DNA from: Ectothiorhodospiraceae bacterium 2226
Lineage (GTDB): Bacteria; Pseudomonadota; Gammaproteobacteria; GCA-013348725
Length of the DNA: 64,000 nt
NCBI GenBank assembly: GCA_013348725.1
Contig: CP054689.1
Location: 732,501-796,500 of the forward strand
Reading direction: 5' to 3'
Shown here: piece after piece, positions 24,692 through 34,294 of the stretch
Layout: the number at the start of each line of letters is the position of its first letter
Position numbering within the stretch: the first letter of the stretch is position 1
Program-made: the position numbers and the translations under genes
The notes under the pieces: model-generated
Database searches by the model: none
What the model was told of the DNA's origin: nothing
Seen by the model: only the letters and a program-made list of their open reading frames with translations

Positions 24692-26767
24692 ATGGACGCC
24701 GTCAATCTCAAACAACCCGAGCTGTACATCAATCGCGAGCTGAGCGCGCTGGAGTTCAATCGACGCGTACTCGAACAGGCCAAGGACGAGGCCACGCCAC
24801 TGCTCGAACGGCTGCGGTTTCTGTGCATCTCGAGCACCAATCTCGACGAGTTCTTCGAAGTGCGTGTGGCGGGTCTGAAGCAGCAGGCCGAACTCGGCGC
24901 GGTGCAGGCCGGCCCCGACAACCTCACCCCGCCGCAGGCGCTCAAGCGCATCAGCGAACACGCCCACGGGCTCGTCGACGAACAGTACCGCGTCCTCAAC
25001 GAGGTGCTGATTCCCGAACTCGCGCGGCACAATATCCGCTTCGTGCGTCGCACGCAGTGGACGCCCAAGCAAGCCGCGTGGGTGAAGCGCTATTTCACCC
25101 GCGAGCTGTTGCCCGTGCTGAGTCCGCTCGGGCTCGACCCGGCGCATCCCTTTCCGCGGGTGCTGAACAAGAGCCTGAACTTCATCGTGGCGCTGACCGG
25201 CAAGGACGCGTTCGGTCGCGACAGCGGACTTGCCGTGGTGCAGGCGCCGCGCGCCCTGCCGCGACTGATCCGCCTGCCGCGCGAGTTCGCGCGCGGACCC
25301 TACGATTTCGTGCTGCTGTCCTCCGTCATCCACGCGCATGTGGACGAGCTGTTCCCCGGCATGAAGGCCACCGGCAGCTATCAGTTTCGCGCGACGCGCA
25401 ACAGTGACCTGTTCGTCGACGAGGAGGAGGTGGACGACCTGTTGCGTGCGGTGGAGGGCGAGCTCTCGTCGCGGCGTTTCGGGGATGCCGTGCGCCTCGA
25501 GGTGGCGGACAACTGCCCGCCCGATATCACCCAGTTCCTATTGCAACAGTTCGAGCTGGAGCCCGACGATCTCTACCAGGTGAACGGGCTGGTCAACCTG
25601 AACCGATTGCTGGCCCTGCACGAATTGGTGGACGAGCCCGAGCTCAAGTACCCCGCCTTCACCCCGGCCATGCCACGGCGCCTGGCGCGCAGCGCCGACA
25701 TGTTCGAGGCCATCCGCCGCGGCGACGTGCTGTTGCATCATCCCTTCGAGTCCTTCGCGCCGGTGATCGACTTTCTGCGCCAAGCGGCGCAAGACCCGGG
25801 GGTGCTGGCCATCAAGCAGACCCTGTACCGCACCGGGCCCGACTCGGCAGTGGCCAAGGCCCTGGTGGAGGCCGCGCGCAACGGCAAGGAGGTGACCGTG
25901 GTCATCGAGTTGCGCGCGCGCTTCGACGAACAGGCCAACATCACCCTCGCCACCCAGTTACAGCAGGCCGGTGCCCACGTGGTGTACGGCGTGGTCGCCC
26001 ACAAGACCCACGCCAAGATGCTGCTGGTGGTCCGCCGCGAGGGCCGCACCCTGCGCCGCTACGTGCACCTGGGCACCGGCAACTACCACGCCCGCACCGC
26101 GCGCCTGTACACCGACTACGGCCTGCTCACCTGCGACAAGGACCTCGGCGAGGACGTGCACAAGCTGTTTCACCAGCTCACCGGGCTCGGACGCGCGACC
26201 AAGCTGCGCAAGCTGCTGCAGGCGCCGTTCACGCTGCACAAGACCCTGCTCACACTGATTGCGCGCGAGGCCGAGCACGCCGCCGCGGGCCGACCGGCGC
26301 ACATCATCGCCAAGATGAATGCGCTCTCCGAGCCGCAGATCATCCAGGCGCTGTACCAAGCCTCGCAGGCCGGGGTGAAGATCGAGCTCATCGTGCGCGG
26401 CATCTGTTGCCTGCGCCCCGGCATCGCCGGCGTGTCGGACAACATAGAGGTCCGTTCGGTGGTGGGGCGCCTGCTGGAGCACACGCGCGTGTATTACTTC
26501 CACAACGGCGGCGACACGCAGGTGTGGCTGTCCAGCGCCGACTGGATGGAGCGCAATTTCTTCCGCCGCGTGGAGACGACCTTTCCGATCGAGGACCCGC
26601 CGCTGGCCAAGCGCGTGGTCGAGCAGGGCCTGATGAGCTACCTCGCCGACAACACCCAGGCCTGGCTGCTGCAAAGCGACGGCAGCTATCGGCGCGTCAA
26701 GCCCGGCAATCAGAAACCACGCGCGGCGCAGCTGCTGTTGCTGGAGGCACTCGCCGCGCAGTCCTGA
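24692..26767 (+). CDS. ppk1: Polyphosphate kinase Ppk1
   Basis: The 691-residue enzyme makes polyphosphate from ATP. It opens with [19 protein letters not shown], followed by the head domain and two PLD-like catalytic domains. [17 protein letters not shown] contains the His that is autophosphorylated in the family and [18 protein letters not shown] is the conserved C1 motif; [20 protein letters not shown] and [11 protein letters not shown] follow. Start 24692 was chosen for GGAGG upstream; an ATG 12 codons earlier is less well supported. It is convergent with an MgtC-like gene, and ppx lies beyond it on the other strand. Confidence 0.95.
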   Translation: MDAVNLKQPELYINRELSALEFNRRVLEQAKDEATPLLERLRFLCISSTNLDEFFEVRVAGLKQQAELGAVQAGPDNLTPPQALKRISEHAHGLVDEQYRVLNEVLIPELARHNIRFVRRTQWTPKQAAWVKRYFTRELLPVLSPLGLDPAHPFPRVLNKSLNFIVALTGKDAFGRDSGLAVVQAPRALPRLIRLPREFARGPYDFVLLSSVIHAHVDELFPGMKATGSYQFRATRNSDLFVDEEEVDDLLRAVEGELSSRRFGDAVRLEVADNCPPDITQFLLQQFELEPDDLYQVNGLVNLNRLLALHELVDEPELKYPAFTPAMPRRLARSADMFEAIRRGDVLLHHPFESFAPVIDFLRQAAQDPGVLAIKQTLYRTGPDSAVAKALVEAARNGKEVTVVIELRARFDEQANITLATQLQQAGAHVVYGVVAHKTHAKMLLVVRREGRTLRRYVHLGTGNYHARTARLYTDYGLLTCDKDLGEDVHKLFHQLTGLGRATKLRKLLQAPFTLHKTLLTLIAREAEHAAAGRPAHIIAKMNALSEPQIIQALYQASQAGVKIELIVRGICCLRPGIAGVSDNIEVRSVVGRLLEHTRVYYFHNGGDTQVWLSSADWMERNFFRRVETTFPIEDPPLAKRVVEQGLMSYLADNTQAWLLQSDGSYRRVKPGNQKPRAAQLLLLEALAAQS

Positions 26768-26790
26768 GCGCCGGCGGCGCCTCGCCCGCG

Positions 26791-27498
26791 TCAGTCGCCG
26801 ACCGGGCGCAGGCTGAAGCCTTGCACCCCCGGCGTCTCGCGCAGCACCCGCGCGAGCTGCTGGAAGTTGCCGTCCTTCCGAGTCTTCAAGCGCAGGTCGT
26901 AGCTGAAGGCTTGCCCGCTACGATCCATACGGTACGAGGCCCGCCCGCCCTCCACGCCTTGGGCGCGCAGCAGCGCACGCAGATCCCGTTCGGGCAGCAC
27001 GTTCGCGACGTCCAGGTGCACCCGCAGCTGGGCGTGGGATTCCGAGGGGGTAAGACCTTCAACCCAGCGCAGCAGGGACAGCGTCACCAAGGCCAGCGCG
27101 ACCGCCGCCGCGGCCGCCGCGTAGAACCCCATGCCGATCACGATGCCGATCGCCGCCGTCATCCAGATCGAGGCGGCGGTGGTCAGACCGCGCACGCTGA
27201 GCCGCTCCTTGACGATGGCCCCGGCGCCGAGAAAGCCGATACCGGTCATGATGCCCTGCCCGAGACGCGTCGGGTCCACCACCAGCGCCTCCGAAGGCAG
27301 GTCCGCAAGCAGCTCCCACTGGTACACGGACAGCAGCATCAGGAGGCTCGAGGCCGCGCACACCAGGGCGTGGGTGCGAAAACCCGCCTGGCGCCCGTGC
27401 AGGGTACGTTCCATGCCGATCAGACCGCCCGCGATCAACGCCAGCACGAGGCGCACGACGGTGGTGACATAGGGGTCGTCGATGAAATTGAGATCCAA
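26791..27498 (-). CDS. MgtC/SapB family membrane protein
   Basis: The first 145 residues hold four or five membrane helices with the MgtC signatures GLIGMERTLHGRQAGFRTHALV, TRLGQGIMTGIGFLGAGAIVK and GLTTAASIWMTAAIGIVIGMG. The C-terminal 85 residues form a soluble ACT-like domain. MgtC of Salmonella inhibits the F-type ATPase and affects phosphate uptake, which fits the neighbouring polyphosphate genes ppk1 and ppx, though the link is inference. Confidence 0.9.
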   Translation of the reverse strand: MDLNFIDDPYVTTVVRLVLALIAGGLIGMERTLHGRQAGFRTHALVCAASSLLMLLSVYQWELLADLPSEALVVDPTRLGQGIMTGIGFLGAGAIVKERLSVRGLTTAASIWMTAAIGIVIGMGFYAAAAAAVALALVTLSLLRWVEGLTPSESHAQLRVHLDVANVLPERDLRALLRAQGVEGGRASYRMDRSGQAFSYDLRLKTRKDGNFQQLARVLRETPGVQGFSLRPVGD

Positions 27499-27565
27499 CG
27501 GTGCATCCTGCCGGTTGCCGCTTCTTCAGGAAGCATAGCCGGATGCGCGCAGCCGCCACCGGCCC

Positions 27566-29077
27566 TCAGCGGCAGCGCAGCGTCAGGTGCAACGGGCGTA
27601 GATACTGCGCCTCCTGGGCGAGGTCGGCGCGGGTCAGCGGGTGCTGGTCGAGCCAGCCCGGCGGGAAATCGAGCAGGAGTCTGTCACCGTCCACGCCGAG
27701 GCTCGGCGTCGGGATGGGCTCGGGATTTCGCCCACGGTGCAACACCACGGCCAGGCGCAACAGCACCGCGAGGCGCGTGAGCGACTGCCGCGCCGCTTCC
27801 GGAAGGCGCTGCACGGCCTCGAGCGGAAACTTGCGCCGGTGGGCCAGCACCAGCAGGGCGAGACGCTGCTGCTCGTCGCGCGAGAACCCCGGCAGGTCCG
27901 CGTGCTCGAGCACGTACGCGCCGTGGCGATGATAGCGGTTGTGGGCCAGGGCCAGCCCCAACTCGTGCAGGCGCGCGCCCCAGGCGAGCAGCTCCCCATG
28001 CGCGTCATCGGTCAGCGCCCAGGCGCCGGCCGCTTCGCGCAACAGGGCGCCCGCGGTGCGCGCCACGCGCTCGGCCTGCGCTGCATCGACCACGAAGCGC
28101 TGGCTGAGCGCCTCGATGGTGGCGCCGCGCACGTCCTCGTGCGCGAGGCGCCCCAGCAGGTCGTACAGCAAGCCTTCGCGCAGCGCGCTCTCGGCCACGG
28201 CGAGCCGCTCGAGCCCCAGCGCCTCGAACACCGCGCGCAGCACCGCCACACCACCCGCGAACACGGGCCGGCGATCGGCGTCCAGGCCGGGAAGCTTGAG
28301 CGCCTGCGCCGAACCGGCGGACAGCAGCGCTTCCTGCAATCGATCCAGCGCCGGGCGGGTGATCCCCGCGCCGTCCACCCAACCGGACGCCTGCGCCACC
28401 GCCCCCACGGCCTTGATGGTGCCCGAGGTACCGAGCGCCTGCCGCCAGCCGCTCGCGCGAAAGGCAGCCTCGTAAGGCTCGAGTTCCAGCCGCGCGGCGA
28501 GTTCGGCGCGCCGCAGACCCTCTGCCGTGATGGGATCCGCCACCAGGCGGCTGGCGCTCACGCAGCCGATCTCGAGACTCTCCGCGAGCAACGGGTGCGT
28601 GCCCTCGCCGATAACCAGCTCGGTACTGCCGCCGCCGATGTCGACCACCAGGCGGCGCCCCGTCGCCGGCGCCTCGGCGCGAGCCACCCCGAGGAAGATC
28701 AGGCGCGCCTCCTCGCGGCCCGCCACGATCTCGATCGCGTGGCCGAGCGCCGCTTCGGCCTCACGCCGGAACGCGCCGGCGGCGTGCGCCTGACGCAGCG
28801 CATTGGTGCCGACCGCGCGCACGTTGGACGCGGGCAAGCCGCGCAGGCGTTGGCCGAAGCGACGCAGACAGGCCAGCGCCCGCTCGGCCACCGCCGGGTC
28901 CAGGCGCCCGTCGGCATCCACGCCGCCCCCCAGGCGCACCATTTCGCGCAGGCGGTCCACCACGTGCACGCGCCCGTCCACCACGCGCGCGACGATCAGG
29001 TGAAAGCTGTTGGAACCGAGATCGACGGCGGCCACCTGCGCCTCGCCCGCGGCACGGGCAGGCTCAGTCGCTGCCAT
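27566..29077 (-). CDS. ppx: Exopolyphosphatase Ppx/GppA
   Basis: The 503-residue protein belongs to the ASKHA ATPase fold: AAVDLGSNSFHLIVARV (phosphate 1 loop), ALRQAHAAGAF, VDIGGGSTELVIGEG (phosphate 2 loop), a third ATPase-type segment and a C-terminal HD-like helical domain (LHELGLALAHNRYHRHGAYVLEHADLPGF). It would degrade polyphosphate or pppGpp. Its start overlaps the end of sixA by 14 bases, so the two are in one transcript. Divided from ppk1 by the mgtC-like gene. Confidence 0.93.
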   Translation of the reverse strand: MAATEPARAAGEAQVAAVDLGSNSFHLIVARVVDGRVHVVDRLREMVRLGGGVDADGRLDPAVAERALACLRRFGQRLRGLPASNVRAVGTNALRQAHAAGAFRREAEAALGHAIEIVAGREEARLIFLGVARAEAPATGRRLVVDIGGGSTELVIGEGTHPLLAESLEIGCVSASRLVADPITAEGLRRAELAARLELEPYEAAFRASGWRQALGTSGTIKAVGAVAQASGWVDGAGITRPALDRLQEALLSAGSAQALKLPGLDADRRPVFAGGVAVLRAVFEALGLERLAVAESALREGLLYDLLGRLAHEDVRGATIEALSQRFVVDAAQAERVARTAGALLREAAGAWALTDDAHGELLAWGARLHELGLALAHNRYHRHGAYVLEHADLPGFSRDEQQRLALLVLAHRRKFPLEAVQRLPEAARQSLTRLAVLLRLAVVLHRGRNPEPIPTPSLGVDGDRLLLDFPPGWLDQHPLTRADLAQEAQYLRPLHLTLRCR

Positions 29078-29573
29078 GCGGGAGCTTGCGCAATTGGCCT
29101 CCGGTGAGCGACCAGATCAGCGTGCCGGTGCCCGGCGCGGGCGCCCCCGGGTGCTCGATGAGGCAGGCCCCCGCCTTCTTGAAGGTGATGAAGGGGCGCG
29201 CGGCACCCGCCAGCAGGTAGCTGGCCAAGGTCCCCAGCGCCGGCTCGTGCCCCACCACCGCCACCGCCTCGGCCGACTGCTCGCGCAGCCAATCGACCAC
29301 CGCCGCCGGCGGCTGATCGGGGATCAGCGCCGGCACCTCCACCACCTCGAGACCGTACGGCTCGGCCAGGATGCGCGCGGTCTCCAGGGCCCGTACGTAG
29401 GGGCTGCTGGCGATCAGGTCGAGCTGCGGGATCTGCATGTGCAGGGCATGCGCGACGCCGCGCATCTTGTCCGCGCCCGCGCGGCTCAGGGGGCGCTCCC
29501 CGTCGTGGCGGCCGGTGGCGGCGAACTCCTCCGGCGAACCGGCGTGCGCATGACGGACGAGCAGCAGTTGCAT
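29064..29573 (-). CDS. sixA: Phosphohistidine phosphatase SixA
   Basis: This 169-residue histidine phosphatase has the LLVRHAHAG motif with the catalytic His at residue 8, PLSRAGADKM, ASSPYVRALETARI and the second His in VVGHEPALGTLASYLL. SixA dephosphorylates phosphohistidine on HPt domains or NPr of the nitrogen phosphotransferase system. It abuts the stop of the flavoprotein gene upstream (TGA directly followed by ATG) and overlaps ppx, so GGR-sixA-ppx form an operon. Confidence 0.93.
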   Translation of the reverse strand: MQLLLVRHAHAGSPEEFAATGRHDGERPLSRAGADKMRGVAHALHMQIPQLDLIASSPYVRALETARILAEPYGLEVVEVPALIPDQPPAAVVDWLREQSAEAVAVVGHEPALGTLASYLLAGAARPFITFKKAGACLIEHPGAPAPGTGTLIWSLTGGQLRKLPHGSD

Positions 29574-30701
29574 TCAGGCGGCGTCCAGGGGCGCTTGATG
29601 GGTGTGCAGGAACCAGCGGTCCATCACCACGCGGCGCGTGAACCAGCGCGTGCCGAGCAGCTTGCCGCCGAGGTAGGTCTTGAGCCCCGGCGGCAGCGCC
29701 CCGCTGACCGCGGGCTTGCTCTGGCGGGGACCGAAGCGCGCGGTCATGGCGCGCGCGTAGGCGGCGAGGTCGGTGGCCGCGGGTTCGGGCGCGGCGGCTA
29801 TCGCCTCGGCGGCGAGCAACGCGGACTCCACGGCCGGGCGGATGCCCTCGCCGCTCTGCGGATAGGCAAGACCGGCCGCGTCGCCGATGAGCAGCGCCCC
29901 CTCCCCGGTCAGGGGCCGCGGGGCGCTGGGGTACAACAGGTAAGCGTGGCCGGAGAAGCGTGAGGGCGCGTCCGCCGGGATTCGGCCCTCGCGCTGCAGG
30001 AAGGCGACGAAATCGCTGACGTGGGCGGCGAGGCGGTGGTTGCCCTCGCGGCCGAGGCCCACGTTCAGGTACTCGCCCTTGCGAAACACCCAGGCATAGC
30101 CCTTCAGGTCGCGACAGAAATACAGCTCGGGCACCGCCCCGCGCACCGGGCTCGCGGCGGCCTGGGCCGGGCTCAGCCGAAACTCGACCTCCTGCGCCGC
30201 GATCACCATCTCGCTGCGCCCGAGGTCGGCGCCCAGCGCGCGCGCCACCGGGCAGAAGTGGCCGCCCGCCCCCACCAGCAGCGGCGCGCGCAGGTGCTCA
30301 TTCACCACCCAGACACCTCCGTCGCGCCGCAGCGACTTGACCGCGGTGTCCAGGTGCAGCTCGGCGCCGCAGCGCGCCAGTAGGTAGTGATCGAACTCGC
30401 AGCGCCGGATGCCGTAACTCACCACCTCGCCATAGTCGCTCTCGCTCATGCGCCCGCCCAGCATGCCCACGCGAAAGCCGGTAATGGGCTGCAACACGTG
30501 CCCGCTGCCGTAGTCCTCGAGGTCCAGCGCGAGCTCCTGCACCACGGCCGGGGTGATCCAGCCGGCGCAGACCTTGTCGCGCGGGAAGCGGCGCTTGTCC
30601 ACGATGCCCACGCGCAGCCCGCTACCGCGCAGACGCCACGCCAGGGTGGAGCCCGCCGGGCCGCCGCCCACGATCAGCACGTCGAGCTCGGTCGTGCTCA
30701 T
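29574..30701 (-). CDS. Geranylgeranyl-reductase-like FAD-dependent oxidoreductase
   Basis: The 375-residue flavoprotein has the Rossmann loop LIVGGGPAGSTLAWRLR, RFPRDKVCAGWITP typical of geranylgeranyl reductases, and the second FAD site LLIGDAAGLAYPQSGEGIRPAVESALLAAEA. Family members reduce isoprenoid double bonds in chlorophyll, quinone or lipid biosynthesis. There is no bacteriochlorophyll gene here. Its start overlaps the Cfa-like gene by 4 bases, pointing to lipid or isoprenoid modification. Confidence 0.88.
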   Translation of the reverse strand: MSTTELDVLIVGGGPAGSTLAWRLRGSGLRVGIVDKRRFPRDKVCAGWITPAVVQELALDLEDYGSGHVLQPITGFRVGMLGGRMSESDYGEVVSYGIRRCEFDHYLLARCGAELHLDTAVKSLRRDGGVWVVNEHLRAPLLVGAGGHFCPVARALGADLGRSEMVIAAQEVEFRLSPAQAAASPVRGAVPELYFCRDLKGYAWVFRKGEYLNVGLGREGNHRLAAHVSDFVAFLQREGRIPADAPSRFSGHAYLLYPSAPRPLTGEGALLIGDAAGLAYPQSGEGIRPAVESALLAAEAIAAAPEPAATDLAAYARAMTARFGPRQSKPAVSGALPPGLKTYLGGKLLGTRWFTRRVVMDRWFLHTHQAPLDAA

Positions 30702-31972
30702 ACGCCACTCTCCGCGTACACATGTCGGCGGGTGGCCGGCACCTCGTTGTCATGGGCGCGGGCGAAGGCCACCTGGAAGAGCTGCAGCTCGCCACTGGCG
30801 AACGCGGCCGCCGAACCGACGAGGTACAGGCGCCAGGCGCGCACGAAACCCTCGTCGAACATCTCGCGCACCTGCTCGACGTGGCCGTCGTAGCGCTCCA
30901 GCCAATGCTCCAGGGTGCGCGCGTAGTGCATGCGCAGGTTCTCCACGTCCAACACCGAAAAGGGCGCGCCCTCGAAGATGTCCATCATCTCGCGCAGCGT
31001 CGGCGGATAGGCGCCGGGAAAGATGTGCCGCTCGATCCACGCGTTCATCGGCTTGGGGCGGTTACGCCCGATGGTGTGAATCAGGCCGCGCCCCTCGGGT
31101 TTCAGGCAGCGGTCGACGACGTCGCCGAGGGTGCGGTAGTTGTCGCGACCCACGTGCTCGAGCATGCCCACCGAGACGAAGGCGTCGTACTCGCCCTGGA
31201 TGTTGCGGTAATCGTCCTCGATGTACTCGACCCGGTCGTCCAGGCCATCGGCGGCGGCGCGTGCCCGCGCGTAGCGCACCTGCTCATGGGAGATGTTGAA
31301 TGCCTTGACGCGCACCCCGTAATGCTCGGCCATGAAGCGCGCCAGCCCGCCCCAGCCGCAGCCGGCCTCGACCACCGTCTGCCCGGGCTTCAACTGCAGC
31401 TTGCGGCACACGTGGTGCAGCTTGGCGATCTGCGCCTGCTCCAGGGACATGCTCGGGTCGGCATAGTACGCGCAGGTATACTGCGTGTACGCGGTGTCCA
31501 GCCACAGTTGGTAGAACTCGTTGCCGAGGTCGTAATGATGGTGGATGTTGTCGCGCGAGCCGGCAAGGGAATTGGAGCGGCGACGGGTATAACCGAGCAC
31601 GCGCAGCAAGGGCGAACGCTCGGCGCGGTCCATGGCGCGGTAGACCACCTCGAGAAAGCCGCGCAGACTGCCCTCGATGCGCAAACGGCCCTCGGTGTAG
31701 AGTTCGCCGAATTGCAGGCCGGGGTTACGCAGCAGGCGGAACAGGGCCCCGCGGTCGCGCACGTGCAGTTGCGCGACGGGCTTGCGGGTACTGCCATAGA
31801 ACGTTTCGCCGTTCCACAGCACAATCGCGCAGGGCGGACGGCCGGCGGCCTCGATCAGGCGGCGCACCAGCCAGCGGTGCAGGGCCGATACCGATTGGCC
31901 TCGCGCCGAAGTTTCCTCGGAATAAACCTGCCCGGAAGGCAGACTGAGGGGGGCGGTCTTGTTCTTTCTCAT
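30698..31972 (-). CDS. Cyclopropane-fatty-acid-synthase family SAM methyltransferase
   Basis: The 424-residue enzyme has an N-terminal lipid-binding region and a SAM domain: VVEAGCGWGGLARFMAEHYG (motif I), NISHEQVRYARARA, VSVGMLEHVG and the late HIFPGAYPPTLREM segment, all typical of Cfa-type enzymes that transfer a methylene or methyl group to an unsaturated phospholipid chain. I prefer the ATG at 31972 because AAGGAGG precedes it; a TTG and an ATG lie 10 and 7 codons earlier. Coupled by a 4-base overlap to the geranylgeranyl-reductase-like gene. Confidence 0.88.
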   Translation of the reverse strand: MRKNKTAPLSLPSGQVYSEETSARGQSVSALHRWLVRRLIEAAGRPPCAIVLWNGETFYGSTRKPVAQLHVRDRGALFRLLRNPGLQFGELYTEGRLRIEGSLRGFLEVVYRAMDRAERSPLLRVLGYTRRRSNSLAGSRDNIHHHYDLGNEFYQLWLDTAYTQYTCAYYADPSMSLEQAQIAKLHHVCRKLQLKPGQTVVEAGCGWGGLARFMAEHYGVRVKAFNISHEQVRYARARAAADGLDDRVEYIEDDYRNIQGEYDAFVSVGMLEHVGRDNYRTLGDVVDRCLKPEGRGLIHTIGRNRPKPMNAWIERHIFPGAYPPTLREMMDIFEGAPFSVLDVENLRMHYARTLEHWLERYDGHVEQVREMFDEGFVRAWRLYLVGSAAAFASGELQLFQVAFARAHDNEVPATRRHVYAESGV

Positions 31973-32085
31973 CCGTCCGACTCCTCCTTGCATACGCTTC
32001 AAACGGTTCTGGAAAGCATATGCCGCATCGGGGCACCTTTCACGGCCCTTGGCACAACGGCCTCAAAACCCCTGCGGCGCGCGGC

Positions 32086-32176
32086 CAGGGAAGGTCTGAA
32101 TCCATCCTGGATGGCTCAGACCACGCGGCACAATCCCTGCGCCGCGGGAAGGTCTGAATGGATCAGAGCTTCCCTA
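32086..32176. repeat. Inverted-repeat element, copy 3 (two palindromes in tandem)
   Basis: The first part is AGGGAAGGTCTGA facing TCAGACC, with an inner CCATCC/GGATGG hairpin. The second is GGGAAGGTCTGA facing TCAGAGCTTCCC around ATGGA, one mismatch in 12 pairs. They are joined by a linker that includes TCCCTGCGCCGCGGGA, shared with copy 2. The element fills much of the gap between the divergent Cfa-like and outer-membrane protein genes. A T-rich stretch (TTTGTTTTTGTTGG) follows at 32180. Confidence 0.75.
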
Positions 32177-32230
32177 GCCTTTGTTTTTGTTGGTCAACCT
32201 TAAACCAGTGCGCGGAGGGCTGCCAAGCCT

Positions 32231-32905
32231 ATGCGGAGAATGCTTTTGATATCGATGTCGAGCCTGGCGCTGCTGGCCGGCGCGCAGGGCGCGGCGGCCT
32301 TCGGCGGCGGCCCCTATCCGATAACGGACATGAGCCTGGAGGGCACGCGCGTCAACAGCACCTGGCGCTTCGACGGCGAGGATGAACGGGTGCGCGCCGA
32401 GCGTCTCGGCATCAGCTGGCGCGAAGGACTGGACGCGCGGCTGAGCGGCGGCGTGGAACTCGGTTTTCTGTATCTGCGCCCGCGCACCCGCAACCCGGCC
32501 ATGGACGCCCGCGGTTGGTACCTCGGCTTCGACCTGCGCTATCACGCCTGGAGCCGCGGCCCCTTCGCGCTCGACCTCGGCGCCGGCTACCGCTACATGG
32601 ACGCCGACGACGAGCGCGACGAGCAGCGCCTGCGCCTGCACGCACACCGGGCGGAGGTCGGCGTCGCGGGCACCTGGCGCGTGGCCGAGCGGCTGCGGCT
32701 CAGCGCGGGCACTTCGCGGGTGTACCTGGAGGGCGAGGAACGCCTGCGCGGGCCGGTGGACCGCACGGTGGATCTGCGCCAACGCGAGCGCTTCCTGCAC
32801 CGGCTGGGTGCCGAGGTGGTGACTGCGGGACCAGGCGGCATCGGGCTGGAATACCGGCAGGGGGCGGAGGATGGCTGGCAGCTGTACGCGCGCCGCGAGT
32901 TTTAG
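32231..32905 (+). CDS. Outer-membrane beta-barrel protein, 224 aa
   Basis: A signal peptide (MRRMLLISMSSLALLAGAQG, cleavage near AAA-FGG) is followed by alternating strands rich in aromatic residues (GVELGFLYLRPRT, WYLGFDLRYHAW, FALDLGAGYRYMD, GLEYRQG), and the protein ends YARREF. The C-terminal Phe is the BAM-recognition signature of outer-membrane barrels. The length suits an 8-strand barrel. No specific family is recognised. It has its own probable promoter region shared with a repeat element. Confidence 0.78.
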   Translation: MRRMLLISMSSLALLAGAQGAAAFGGGPYPITDMSLEGTRVNSTWRFDGEDERVRAERLGISWREGLDARLSGGVELGFLYLRPRTRNPAMDARGWYLGFDLRYHAWSRGPFALDLGAGYRYMDADDERDEQRLRLHAHRAEVGVAGTWRVAERLRLSAGTSRVYLEGEERLRGPVDRTVDLRQRERFLHRLGAEVVTAGPGGIGLEYRQGAEDGWQLYARREF

Positions 32906-32914
32906 GCAGGTTCC

Positions 32915-33535
32915 TCAGCGGCTGCCGTTCGGCAGCAACACGGCCAGCGCGGCGTTCAGGGCCTGCAGCGCCTCGGTGCTGCCGCCGCGATCGGGATGAC
33001 GTTGCATGGCGAGCTCTCGGTAGCGCCGCTTGATGGCTGCCGCGGTCACCGGCTCACTGAGTCCCAGCTCCGCCAGCGCGCCCGCGCGACCGCCGACATC
33101 CACGCCGCGCGCGCCGCGCCAGAAGCCCGCCAGCAGGGCCTGCACATCGGTTTCGTTCAGGGCCAGGCGCGACAGGTCAAGGTAGTAGAGGCGCAGCGGA
33201 TCGACCGCCTGCACCGCCCGCGCGCGCGCCGGCGCGGCCGGCCGCAGCCGGATGCAGCGACAGTCGATATCCAGCGTCTCGTCGGGCGCCAGGGTATCGC
33301 GCAGGCGGTACAGCACGTGGAACAACATGAAGTGGGCGCGGAACAGCCCGAGCGAGGTGCCGCGCGCCTCGCGCTCGAAGCCCGGCGTGCCCGCCTCCCC
33401 CAGCCGGCGCAGCAATTCGGCCTCCTTGACGCCGCCCGGGTGGGCGCGCAGCGTCTGCTGCACCCGCGGCGCCAGCGCGGCATAGAGCTGCGCGCCGAGC
33501 GCCTGCGCATCCGCCGCGCGCGGCGTCTCAGTCAT
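32915..33535 (-). CDS. DnaJ-related protein with C-terminal J domain
   Basis: The N-terminal 140 residues match the DnaJ-related domain seen in gammaproteobacteria (LRAHPGGVKEAELLRRLGEAG, LGLFRAHFMLFHVLYRLRD, DPLRLYYLDLSRL). The last 60 residues form a J domain with the RHPDRGG form of the HPD motif (AIKRRYRELAMQRHPDRGGS). This is a co-chaperone that would stimulate DnaK ATPase activity; the client is unknown. It is convergent with the outer-membrane protein gene. Confidence 0.88.
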   Translation of the reverse strand: MTETPRAADAQALGAQLYAALAPRVQQTLRAHPGGVKEAELLRRLGEAGTPGFEREARGTSLGLFRAHFMLFHVLYRLRDTLAPDETLDIDCRCIRLRPAAPARARAVQAVDPLRLYYLDLSRLALNETDVQALLAGFWRGARGVDVGGRAGALAELGLSEPVTAAAIKRRYRELAMQRHPDRGGSTEALQALNAALAVLLPNGSR

Positions 33536-33562
33536 CGGCTCGCGCCCCGCGCAACATCGACC

Positions 33563-34225
33563 TCACACCACCAGGCGCGCCGACACCAGGAGCAGGCCGA
33601 GCAGCGCCACCAACAACGCGTAGCTGGTGCGTCTTGGATACCGGGGGGCCGGCAGGACCGCCGGCTGCACCGCCGCCTTGATACGTGTCCAGGCCTCGCG
33701 CAGCTTCGGCCCCGGCTCGCCCTCGCCGGGCGTGGTGCCGATGTCCTGCACCAATTCATCCAGGCGCGAGACGCCTTCCGGCACCCCCTTGGGGAACCAG
33801 GCCTCACGCGTGAACACCACGCGCCCCTCCACCGGGATTGCCTGGGCATAAGGCGCCAGCGCCGCGCAGCGCAGGCGCACGTCGGCCAGCGGATTGGCGA
33901 ACTTGAAGCTGCGCCGGCCGATCATCTGTGTCCAGGCATCGAGCGAGGCCCCGGCGAAGATGGCGCCCTCATAAGGACGCACGTCCAGCACCAGCAGGCT
34001 GCGCGGGGCGAGCACCAGGTAATCGATCTGCAGATGACCGTCCACGGGATCGGGCAGCATCACGTCGCGCAGGTACTCGCCGCCGAGGCGACGCACCACA
34101 CGCTCGATGCGCCGCCGCCGCGTGGACGCGCGCAGACGAGGCAGTTGCACCCACAGCACGAGCAACAGGAACAGCGCCAGCAGCAGCGTGGCGGGTAGCA
34201 GTAACACCGGGTAATCGAGGGGCAT
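33563..34225 (-). CDS. Membrane-anchored NERD-domain protein
   Basis: An N-terminal transmembrane segment (LLLPATLLLALFLLLVLWV) is followed by a basic stretch, then the NERD-like core: LQIDYLVLAPRSLLVLDVRPYEGAIFAGASLDAW, with a second membrane segment at the C-terminus (YALLVALLGLLLVSARLV). NERD resembles restriction-endonuclease folds, but its activity is largely uncharacterised. The Asp of IDYLVL is kept but the Lys expected after the VLDVR strand looks like Arg. The start is unclear: ATG at 34225, or GTG 13 codons upstream. Confidence 0.7.
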   Translation of the reverse strand: MPLDYPVLLLPATLLLALFLLLVLWVQLPRLRASTRRRRIERVVRRLGGEYLRDVMLPDPVDGHLQIDYLVLAPRSLLVLDVRPYEGAIFAGASLDAWTQMIGRRSFKFANPLADVRLRCAALAPYAQAIPVEGRVVFTREAWFPKGVPEGVSRLDELVQDIGTTPGEGEPGPKLREAWTRIKAAVQPAVLPAPRYPRRTSYALLVALLGLLLVSARLVV

Positions 34226-34294
34226 CGGCTGGTATGTGTGGCGGTTTTTGCGCCATGTTACCACGCGCCCGGTAGGCGGCGGCGGTGATGCGCG

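Noticed and set aside
29574-30701. Geranylgeranyl reductase as evidence of phototrophy
   Set aside because: The family also acts on other isoprenoids and no bch, crt or puf genes are present in the window.
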